Assembly: GCA_004556545.1 (NCBI GenBank)
Contig: SFGO01000083.1
Span: 1 to 14,972 of the forward strand
Reading direction: 5' to 3'
Origin: Clostridiales bacterium
Lineage (GTDB): Bacteria; Bacillota; Clostridia; Christensenellales; Aristaeellaceae
Length of the DNA: 14,972 nucleotides
Below, in pieces: positions 6,827 to 12,906 of the stretch. The notes beneath the pieces were generated by a model. The model saw only the letters and a program-made list of their open reading frames with translations, had not been told where the DNA came from and did no database searches. How positions within the stretch are numbered: the first letter of the stretch is position 1; each line of letters starts with the position of its first letter. The position numbers were made by a program, and so were the translations under genes.

Positions 6827-6859
6827 GGATGAAAGCTGCGTAAAGCAGCTTTTTCATCC
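6827..6859 (+). terminator. Hairpin with U-run: terminator or leader attenuator
   Basis: The core AAAGCTGC (6832-6839) pairs with GCAGCTTT (6845-6852) around a five-base loop and runs into TTTTT (6850-6854), the form of an intrinsic terminator. Outer bases extend the pairing: GGATGAA (6827-6833) with TTCATCC (6853-6859), leaving two unpaired T. It can end transcripts from the glycan cassette. Because it lies after the promoter at 6786-6814, it also sits in the leader of the next operon. Confidence 0.6.
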
Positions 6860-6866
6860 GCCTTTA

Positions 6867-6882
6867 GTTAGCTAATGCTAAC
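6867..6882. promoter_or_regulatory. Operator-like palindrome upstream of the small-molecule operon
   Basis: GTTAGCTAATGCTAAC has 6-base arms around TAAT, and an added outer A/T pair makes a 7-base arm (6866-6883). It starts 58 bases before the ATG at 6925. The 16-base core shares 12 positions with the palindrome at 14739-14754 in front of the ABC operon. The size and symmetry suit a MarR- or TetR-type dimer. No regulator gene is in the window. Confidence 0.6.
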
Positions 6883-6924
6883 TTCAAGCAAAATAATGGA
6901 CTTCAACGGAAAAGAGGCGGAGGC

Positions 6925-7203
6925 ATGTCCAAAAAGGCGACCGAATTCCAGAAAAAAGAAATGAGCAGGATGTACCGGGGCAAAGAAATCTTCAAGCCCC
7001 TGAATACCGGCTGGGTGGACGAGCATGTGGCCTGCGTGCGGGAGTGGGTGGCGAATATCTTCTTCTACCGCAAGGGCGACACCACGCTCATGATCGACGC
7101 GGGCTATAACTACGACCGTCTGGAAGAAAAAATGGGCTGGCTGGGCATCGATCCCAAGAGCATCCGGCACATTTTGAATTCGGGCAGGAACATCCGGAGC
7201 TGA
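6925..7203 (+). pseudogene. Truncated metallo-beta-lactamase-fold hydrolase, N-terminal fragment
   Basis: The frame encodes 92 residues. Residues 1-84 match the start of an MBL-fold hydrolase: VREWVANIFFYRKGDTTLMI, DAGYNYDRLEEKMGWLGI, then DPKSIRHIL. In intact members IRHIL is followed directly by the metal-binding HxHxDH segment. Here it becomes NSGRNIRS and stops. The sequence at the break reads on in another frame as HFEFGQEHPELMVMLHGGG, the start of an alpha/beta hydrolase. So about two thirds of the MBL gene, all its metal ligands and the hydrolase start codon appear lost in one deletion with a junction near 7172-7178. Translation may still matter: the stop overlaps the next ATG (TGATG at 7201-7205). 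GAGG at 6914-6917 is the ribosome site. Confidence 0.8.
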
Positions 7204-7955
7204 TGGTGATGCTCCACGGCGGTGGGGTGTGCTATCGCGGCGCACTGCCGGTGGCGGAGGAAATGGCCAAAACCTACCATGTGGTATTGGTGGCCTATGA
7301 TGGCTTCAATCCCGATGAGCCGGAGACGGAATTCAAGTCCGTGCCGGACGAAGCCAGACGGCTGGGCGATTATATAGTGGAGCACTACGGCGGAAAGATC
7401 GATATCCTCTACGGTGTATCCTACGGCACGTTTATTCTCATGGACGTGCTGGCAGACGAACGCCTGACGATTACCACCACCATCGCCGACGGAATGCCCA
7501 CCATGGATTACGCGGACATCAAAAACCCGGTTTTGCAGAATCTCTACCTTTTCTTCCTGACCGGTTTTTCCTATTGGCTTATCGGGAAGGCGGGCCCCAT
7601 CCGGAAGAAGATCGTCTGCAAGATGATGAACCGCACGCCGGAATCCTTTGACCGTATCGTCTACAAGGACGCCACATGGCAGAGCTGGGTCAATCAGGAC
7701 AAATGCATGATTGGGCGGCATCGAAACTTTGACCTCTTTCAGCGCACAGATATGTACGTCTGGCATGGTATCGCCAGCTCCACGGAAAAGAAGCTGGCAA
7801 AGCACATCAAGGCGTGGCAGGACAAGGGCTATGCCTTCACCTACAAGGTGTTCCCCAACATGGGCCACGGCACGCTGGCAGGCGAACACCCGGAGCAGTT
7901 TTCACAGGAGGTGCAGGCGGCGCACCGGCGCAGCCTGCAAAAGGAGAAGGCATGA
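7203..7955 (+). CDS. Alpha/beta hydrolase, probably lacking its native N-terminus
   Basis: The open frame from ATG 7203 gives 250 residues: oxyanion-hole HGGG (5-8), nucleophile in GVSYGTF (S73), and the histidine in FPNMGHGTLAG (H212). The acid is unclear, because VWHGIASSTEKK stands where such hydrolases often have G-E/S-x-D/E. The coding frame continues upstream as FEFGQEHPEL for at least ten codons with no start codon before the deletion junction, so the original protein probably began slightly further upstream. As it stands, translation would depend on ATG 7203, which has GGAG only 3 bases away but overlaps the previous stop (TGATG), allowing coupled restart. The first beta strand would be clipped. 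It may be functional or decaying. It ends in an ATGA overlap with the next gene. Confidence 0.75.
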   Translation: MVMLHGGGVCYRGALPVAEEMAKTYHVVLVAYDGFNPDEPETEFKSVPDEARRLGDYIVEHYGGKIDILYGVSYGTFILMDVLADERLTITTTIADGMPTMDYADIKNPVLQNLYLFFLTGFSYWLIGKAGPIRKKIVCKMMNRTPESFDRIVYKDATWQSWVNQDKCMIGRHRNFDLFQRTDMYVWHGIASSTEKKLAKHIKAWQDKGYAFTYKVFPNMGHGTLAGEHPEQFSQEVQAAHRRSLQKEKA

Positions 7956-8656
7956 AAGACAACGAACTGTCATTTGACCGCAGCTGCCATGTGCTGTATT
8001 CCAAGCCCTGCAAGAAGCAGATTCAGTCCAAAATCGCCCTGCATTACCCGGAGGACGAGCGGGAAGCGGTCTGGGAACGGGTGCAGCGGCAGTATGCGGA
8101 CTATCTCGCCGACTGGCGGACGGACCTGGGCGGCAAGAAGAACTTTCACAACGGCGCGGGCGGCACCTATGACTGCATCGCAATTATGAGTTACTACGTT
8201 GTGTGCAAAGAAGTCACCTCATTCCGGGAAATCGAGGAGATGGAGGAAAATCTGATTCTCCCGTCCTTCCACAAACTCTCAAAATTCGTTGACTGCAACA
8301 AGCCGTTTTTCAAAAAGCTGATGTATAAGGCATTTACCAAGGCAAAGTCGGGCTGCGACAAGTGGCATGATTATGAAATGCGAGTTGCGCCGTTTAACAA
8401 GGATAAGCCAATTTATTATGAGTTTACTGCCTGCCCTGCGGCGGAATTTGCCATCAAGCACGGTTTGACGGACATCATGCCCGCGCTGTGCAATGTGGAC
8501 TTTGCATCCATGGAGCTGATTCACGCAAAACTGATCCGGAAAACCACCTGCGCCAACGGCTGCAAGTGCGACTATACGATATGCGGCGACAAAGACCCGT
8601 ACTGTAAGGAACATCCGGAATACCGGGACGAGGCGGGATACCGGAGAAACCGCTGA
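7952..8656 (+). CDS. L-2-amino-thiazoline-4-carboxylic acid hydrolase family protein
   Basis: This 234-residue protein shows the ATC-hydrolase family core in its C-terminal half: YYEFTACPAAEFAIKHGL (156-173), then IMPALCNVDF, and RKTTCANGCKCDYTI (196-210). The founding enzyme opens the ring of 2-amino-thiazoline-4-carboxylate on the way to cysteine. Members in Clostridia are numerous and mostly untested, so I would not assign that reaction. It is cysteine-rich, with thirteen cysteines including C200, C204, C206, C211 and C218 near the end. AGGAG (7942-7946) precedes ATG 7952, which overlaps the hydrolase stop. It sits between a hydrolase and a ketopantoate-reductase-like enzyme. Confidence 0.82.
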   Translation: MKDNELSFDRSCHVLYSKPCKKQIQSKIALHYPEDEREAVWERVQRQYADYLADWRTDLGGKKNFHNGAGGTYDCIAIMSYYVVCKEVTSFREIEEMEENLILPSFHKLSKFVDCNKPFFKKLMYKAFTKAKSGCDKWHDYEMRVAPFNKDKPIYYEFTACPAAEFAIKHGLTDIMPALCNVDFASMELIHAKLIRKTTCANGCKCDYTICGDKDPYCKEHPEYRDEAGYRRNR

Positions 8657-8678
8657 TTTTCAAAAGGAGGAGCTGTTT

Positions 8679-9605
8679 ATGAAGATTCTGGTATTCGGTG
8701 CAGGCGTTCTGGGCTGCAATCTGGCAAGGAATCTATTCCGCGCGGGAAAAGACGTGACCTTGCTCGCCCGTGGAAATTGGGCAAACGAGATCAAAACCAA
8801 CGGACTGAAAATCAAAAATCGGTTTTCACCGTGCATGTCGGTCAGCCGGATTCGCGTCGCAACAGAACTGAAACCCGAAGATTCCTACGATGTAATCTTT
8901 GCCGTTGTGCGGTATACGCAGATTGAATCGATCCTGGATGCCCTGCGCAGCAACAGGACAAAAAATATCGTATTCGTCGGCAACAATATTCGGGCAAAAG
9001 CGCTTGCCGAATTATTGCCCGAAAAAAACGTGATGTTTGCCTTTGCGCTTTCGGCCGGTCATCGCGAGAGCAACCGTGTAGCGTCAATTGACCTCAAAAA
9101 GATCACCATCGGGCAGCTCCGCAATGCTGACTCCAATGAAAAAATGATTCGTGAGATTTTTTCAGGGACGAAGTACAGGGTGGTCTATGAGCCTAACATG
9201 GAGGATTATCTTCTGTGCCATGCCGCGTTCGTGCTACCTGCCGCCTTTGCTTGCTATAAAACGGACGGAAACCTGAAAAAGCTCAAGGGAAACACAGCCT
9301 ATCTGAACCGCCTGATCGACGCCAACATTGAGGGCTATCGAGCCATCCGAAACGCCGGACACGAAATTCTGCCGAAAGCCGATACGGAATTTGAAAATGA
9401 GGCATACAGAAAGACCTGCCTGCGGTTTTTCAAGCTCATGTGCGCCACAAGCCTTGGAAAACTCTGCGCTTCCGACCATGCCATGAACGCGGTGGACGAA
9501 ATGAATGCGCTGAATCGGGACATGAAAGCGTTTTTCGATGCCAATGGAGCTGAATACCCGGTATGGCAGGCGCTCGAGCAGGAATGCGGGAGGTATCTGG
9601 AGTGA
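8679..9605 (+). CDS. Ketopantoate reductase family (ApbA/PanE-like) oxidoreductase
   Basis: This 308-residue protein has an N-terminal Rossmann fold with the NADP-binding GAGVLG at 7-12 (ILVFGAGVLGCNLA) and the family's helical C-terminal domain. True PanE has a catalytic lysine in a WRKLAIN-like helix. The matching segment here reads YLLCHAAFVLP (177-187), and by eye the lysine position is L179. The vitamin pathway is also absent nearby, so reduction of ketopantoate is unlikely; a keto group on another small molecule is the more likely target. A strong AAGGAGG (8664-8670) lies 8 bases from the ATG, and the gene ends in a TGATG overlap with the next. Confidence 0.85.
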   Translation: MKILVFGAGVLGCNLARNLFRAGKDVTLLARGNWANEIKTNGLKIKNRFSPCMSVSRIRVATELKPEDSYDVIFAVVRYTQIESILDALRSNRTKNIVFVGNNIRAKALAELLPEKNVMFAFALSAGHRESNRVASIDLKKITIGQLRNADSNEKMIREIFSGTKYRVVYEPNMEDYLLCHAAFVLPAAFACYKTDGNLKKLKGNTAYLNRLIDANIEGYRAIRNAGHEILPKADTEFENEAYRKTCLRFFKLMCATSLGKLCASDHAMNAVDEMNALNRDMKAFFDANGAEYPVWQALEQECGRYLE

Positions 9606-10099
9606 TGGAGCTGTTTTTGAAAACCCTTTTAGAGGGACTGGGGCTGGGCGCGCTGCTGACGTTGGTCTGTGCCATCGGGATCCGCAGGGGCGCTGTTTCT
9701 ATGGTGCATCTGTACGAGCCTGCGGTACAGGATCGATGCGTTTCTCTGGGGCTGACAACGAAAGACAAGATCAAACGGAACGCCCTGCTTTTCAAGCTTC
9801 TGTGTCTCCCCGGGTATATAGCCTATGTGCTGGTGTCCGTATACGCCGTCAACGGCGCAAGAGGCTTCTGGCCCGGCTTTTGGCAGCTATTTGTCATTCT
9901 GTCCATGATGAATCTGATCGACCGGTTTCTGATCGATGACTTCTGGGTAGGCCGCACAAAGGCATGGGTCATTCCCGGCACAGAGGATCTGATGCCCTAT
10001 ATCCCCGCCGAGGTCAAGCGCCGAAAATGGCTGGCAGGCACCCTTGGAATGGTTGTGATTGCCGCAGCGCTGGCAGGCATCATGACGCTTTGTTTGTAA
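9605..10099 (+). CDS. Uncharacterised four-helix membrane protein
   Basis: This 164-residue protein is not assigned to a named family. Four membrane helices are likely, at about residues 5-26, 61-82, 88-108 and 144-163. Between helices 3 and 4 is a polar stretch with NLIDRFLIDDFWVG and then WVIPGTEDLMPYIP. The loop after helix 1 is charged. The ATG at 9605 overlaps the previous stop (TGATG), with GGGAGG at 9588-9593, so it is made together with the oxidoreductase. Acidic residues close to a membrane helix (IDRFLIDDFW) could bind a metal or substrate, but this is a guess. It may anchor, transport or sense the operon's small molecule. Confidence 0.75.
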   Translation: MELFLKTLLEGLGLGALLTLVCAIGIRRGAVSMVHLYEPAVQDRCVSLGLTTKDKIKRNALLFKLLCLPGYIAYVLVSVYAVNGARGFWPGFWQLFVILSMMNLIDRFLIDDFWVGRTKAWVIPGTEDLMPYIPAEVKRRKWLAGTLGMVVIAAALAGIMTLCL

Positions 10100-10111
10100 A
10101 GGAGCTTTGAC

Positions 10112-10948
10112 ATGAAATTCAAAATTGAGAAAAATACCGTACAGGAAACGCTCATCATCCCGCTTTACGCAAGAAAGCGCTGCTCGGAGCTGTATCCGTC
10201 CCTCTACCGGGATGAAACGGCGCTGCGGCTGATTGACGAGATCGACTATGATTTTTCCGCCTTGGAGAAAAAATCCCAAAGCCTGACGCGGCGCTTCGGC
10301 TTTCTGGAGGTGGCCATGCGGCAAAACGATCTGGCCTTCGAGGTGCGGGATTATCTGAAAGCGCATCCCGGCGCAGCGGTGGTCAATCTGGGCTGCGGGC
10401 TGGACAGCACTGGGCGGATCTGCGACAACGGACAGTGCAAAATCTACAATCTGGATTTTCCGGATGTGATTCAAATTCGGGATCACCTTCTTCCTGCCGG
10501 GGAACGGGAGGAAAACATCCCCTGCGACCTGAACGACCCTTCGTGGTTTGGTCAGATCGACGCCTCCGGCGGCGCGGTGTTTTTTGCCTCAGGGGTGTTC
10601 TACTACTTTCTGAACGAACAGGTGCGCGCGCTGGTACAGGGGATGGCCGGGGCCTTTCCCGGCGGCAGGCTGGTATTTGACGCCGCCAATGAAAAATCAT
10701 TGAAGCTGCTGCTGAAAACGTGGCTGAAAGACGCCAAAATTCAGGATGTGGGGACCTATTTCGCCGTTTCGGACGCAGTGCAGGAGCTTTCCCCGTGGTC
10801 GAACCGGCTTCGCGTTTCCAGCCGGGGCTATATGCTGGGCTATCACGATCTGAAAGACCCGTCGGTCAGCGGCTTTTTCCGCTTTCTGGCCAAAGTCGGC
10901 GATGGGATGATGAAGATGCAGATCGTCCGGCTGGATTTTGAAGGATAA
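10112..10948 (+). CDS. LCM/TcmP-family SAM-dependent methyltransferase
   Basis: This 278-residue methyltransferase belongs to the leucine-carboxyl-methyltransferase-like superfamily, which includes TcmP-type O-methyltransferases of secondary metabolism. The N-terminal TLIIPLYARKRCSELYP (13-29) and the SAM-binding VVNLGCGLDSTG (90-101) are characteristic. IYNLDFPDVIQIRD (111-124) follows, with D115 expected to bind the SAM ribose. The usual substrate in the superfamily is a carboxyl or hydroxyl group on a small molecule or peptide. It is the last gene of the operon. AAAGGAG precedes the ATG by about 8 bases, and the inverted-repeat element at 10954-11149 begins six bases after its stop. Confidence 0.88.
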   Translation: MKFKIEKNTVQETLIIPLYARKRCSELYPSLYRDETALRLIDEIDYDFSALEKKSQSLTRRFGFLEVAMRQNDLAFEVRDYLKAHPGAAVVNLGCGLDSTGRICDNGQCKIYNLDFPDVIQIRDHLLPAGEREENIPCDLNDPSWFGQIDASGGAVFFASGVFYYFLNEQVRALVQGMAGAFPGGRLVFDAANEKSLKLLLKTWLKDAKIQDVGTYFAVSDAVQELSPWSNRLRVSSRGYMLGYHDLKDPSVSGFFRFLAKVGDGMMKMQIVRLDFEG

Positions 10949-10953
10949 TGTTT

Positions 10954-11149
10954 ATCAAAAAGAACGGAGAAAAGGCTTTTTCAGCCCTTTCTCCGCAGTC
11001 TGTCGAAAAACCCTAAGTTGGCCGCTGTTGCCCGCAAACAGCGCTACGCTGGTTTGCGGGGAAAGTGCTGCGGCACAAGGGTTAGGGGCTCCGCCCCTAT
11101 AACCCCGGCAGGAGGCAGTGCCTCCGCCTTTCTCCGTTCTTTTGCTGAT
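10954..11149. repeat. Inverted-repeat-bounded element between convergent operons (MITE-like)
   Basis: The left end ATCAAAAAGAACGGAGAAAA and the right end TTTCTCCGTTCTTTTGCTGAT are inverted repeats, with a GC insertion and one extra A as differences. TTTATC flanks the left side (10951-10956) and reappears just past the right end (11151-11156), a possible target duplication with an offset. Inside are four hairpins: 10965-10995, CCCGCAAAC/GTTTGCGGG at 11031-11060, GGTTA-GGGGC with GCCCC-TA-TAACC at 11080-11104, and GGAGG/CCTCC at 11111-11125. No gene fits. It resembles a short non-autonomous mobile or interspersed element. Confidence 0.65.
10965..10995. terminator. Hairpin after the methyltransferase gene
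   Basis: CGGAGAAA (10965-10972) pairs with TTTCTCCG (10988-10995), and GGCT (10974-10977) pairs with AGCC (10983-10986) around TTTTC. It has no good U-tail on the plus strand (CAGTCTGTC follows). It may work as a weak terminator, or its left arm may pair instead with the far end of the element (11126-11143). Confidence 0.45.
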
Positions 11150-11151
11150 TT

Positions 11152-12903
11152 TTATCCGGCGATACGCCAGCCCTCGGCCTTTTCACGGATCTCAATGAAG
11201 CGTCTGTAAACGCCGTCCTGCTTCATCAGTTCCGTGTGCGTTCCCTGTTCGGCAATGCGGCCGTCCTCCACCACCAGAATCTGATCTGCGTTCTCGATCG
11301 TAGCCAGACGATGGGCAATGGTGATGATCGTCTTGCCGCTGGTCAGTTCAGTCAACGCCGACTGAATCAGATGCTCGTTTTCCGGATCAATGCTGGCGGT
11401 GGCCTCATCCAGAATGATGACCGGCGCATCCTTCAGCATGGCGCGCGCAATGGAGATCCGCTGTTTTTCGCCGCCGGACAAGGTGCCTCCGCCCTCTCCC
11501 ACCACCGTATCATAGCCGTTGGGAAGCGCCATGATAAAGTCGTGGCATCGGGCCTTTTTCGCCGCAGCGATCATTTCCTCTTCCGTTGCATCCGGCTTGC
11601 CGAAGCAGATGTTGGCCCGAATGGTATCATGAAACAGATATACATTCTGAAATACCATGGAGATATGGGAAAGCAGGCTGTCGCAGGTCAGCTCCTTCAA
11701 ATCATGCCCGCCGATTCGGATGCTGCCCTTCTGCGGGTCGTAAAACCGCGCCAGCAGGCTGCAAATGGTGGTTTTTCCGCTGCCGGAGGGACCGACGATG
11801 GCCGTGGAGGTCTTCTCCGGGATGGTGAAGGACACGTTCTTCAATACCTGCCGGGAGTCATACCCAAAATCAACGTTTCGGAATTCGATATCGTAATGCT
11901 CAAGGGGAATATCCTTCCCGTCCGCATCAATCAGATGCTCGCCCCGCAGCGCGTCCAGCTGATCCATCGCGTCGTTGATGACGCTGAGGGTATGAGCGCT
12001 GTCGCTGATAGGCTCCAGACTGGCAAAAATACTGAAGGAAAAGAAAAGAAAGACCAGCGCCGTGGAAAAGTCCATTTGTCCCTTCAGGCACATCAGGCTT
12101 GCCGCCAGCGCCAACCCCACGCTGCCGCATTTCAGCGCCAGCAGATGCAGCGCATTGGCGGGCAGATACCCCCACTCAATTTTCAGGTGAATACGGCAGC
12201 TTTCCGCCGCGGCTTTTTTCACGGAATCCATCGCCGTGCCGCTTTGGCCGAAGGATTTGACCACCGAAAGCCCCCTTGCATATTCCAGAATGGCTCCGGT
12301 CAAATCGCGATTGGCCGCTGCTTCCACGGGGGCATTTTGGGCGCTGTAATGGGAAATCATCAGCAGGCACAGGAAGGACAGAGCAGCCGCCGCCAGTGCG
12401 ATCAGCGCCGTCACCGGGCTGAACGCCGCAAGGCCGATAAAGATCACAAGAAAATTCAGATAACCGCCCACAAAGTTGTCGATCATTCGGATGCCCATGT
12501 TTTCCAAGGTGCCCAGTCCGGTGGTGATGGAGTTCAAAATGCTCCCGGCGGACATCTGCTGGAAGTAGCCCAGCGACACCCGTTTGAGCGCATCGCCCAC
12601 TGCCAGCCGGTCGCGGGCAGTCAGTTCATAGCTGATGGACTCCTGATACCGCGCCCGCAGATAATCAAAAAAGAACCTTAGCAGCACGAGCACGATCTGA
12701 AGCACGATGCATTTCCAGATCCAGCCCGTATCGAACGCCATGCCGGTCTTTTCCGCGTCGATCAGCAGCCCCACCGTATAGGCCGCGATCATCAGCGGCA
12801 GCGCGGCAAAGATGTGAGAAAGAAAAGAAAACGCAAATCCGGCGTACAGCCGTCCCTTGAATTCGCCGCACCAGTCCACGATGCGCTTGACCGTTTTGAA
12901 CAT
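11152..12903 (-). CDS. Half-size ABC transporter (permease-ATPase), second of pair
   Basis: This 583-residue protein has a six-helix type-IV (exporter-fold) membrane domain (about 18-300) fused to an ATPase domain. All ATPase motifs are intact: Walker A GPSGSGKTT (371-379), Q-loop Q419, signature LSGGEKQR (475-482), Walker B VIILDE with E500, D-loop ASIDPENE, and H531. It starts three bases after the partner's stop, with AAAGGAGG in the partner's last codons, so the two are co-translated. The fold covers drug and peptide exporters, but some members of this layout (YbtPQ, IrtAB) import siderophores; the DPENE after the D-loop recalls those, from memory. The substrate is undetermined; the adjacent small-molecule operon hints at one. 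The stop codon lies three bases from the inverted-repeat element. Confidence 0.92.
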   Translation of the reverse strand: MFKTVKRIVDWCGEFKGRLYAGFAFSFLSHIFAALPLMIAAYTVGLLIDAEKTGMAFDTGWIWKCIVLQIVLVLLRFFFDYLRARYQESISYELTARDRLAVGDALKRVSLGYFQQMSAGSILNSITTGLGTLENMGIRMIDNFVGGYLNFLVIFIGLAAFSPVTALIALAAAALSFLCLLMISHYSAQNAPVEAAANRDLTGAILEYARGLSVVKSFGQSGTAMDSVKKAAAESCRIHLKIEWGYLPANALHLLALKCGSVGLALAASLMCLKGQMDFSTALVFLFFSFSIFASLEPISDSAHTLSVINDAMDQLDALRGEHLIDADGKDIPLEHYDIEFRNVDFGYDSRQVLKNVSFTIPEKTSTAIVGPSGSGKTTICSLLARFYDPQKGSIRIGGHDLKELTCDSLLSHISMVFQNVYLFHDTIRANICFGKPDATEEEMIAAAKKARCHDFIMALPNGYDTVVGEGGGTLSGGEKQRISIARAMLKDAPVIILDEATASIDPENEHLIQSALTELTSGKTIITIAHRLATIENADQILVVEDGRIAEQGTHTELMKQDGVYRRFIEIREKAEGWRIAG

Positions 12904-12906
12904 GCC

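Noticed and set aside
6825..6875. 16-codon leader peptide after the promoter at 6786-6814
   Set aside because: ATG, 16 codons and a stop overlap the hairpin, but there is no ribosome site and no run of a regulatory amino acid.
11236..12681. 481-codon open frame on the plus strand
   Set aside because: Antisense shadow of the second ABC transporter gene; no domain, no ribosome site.
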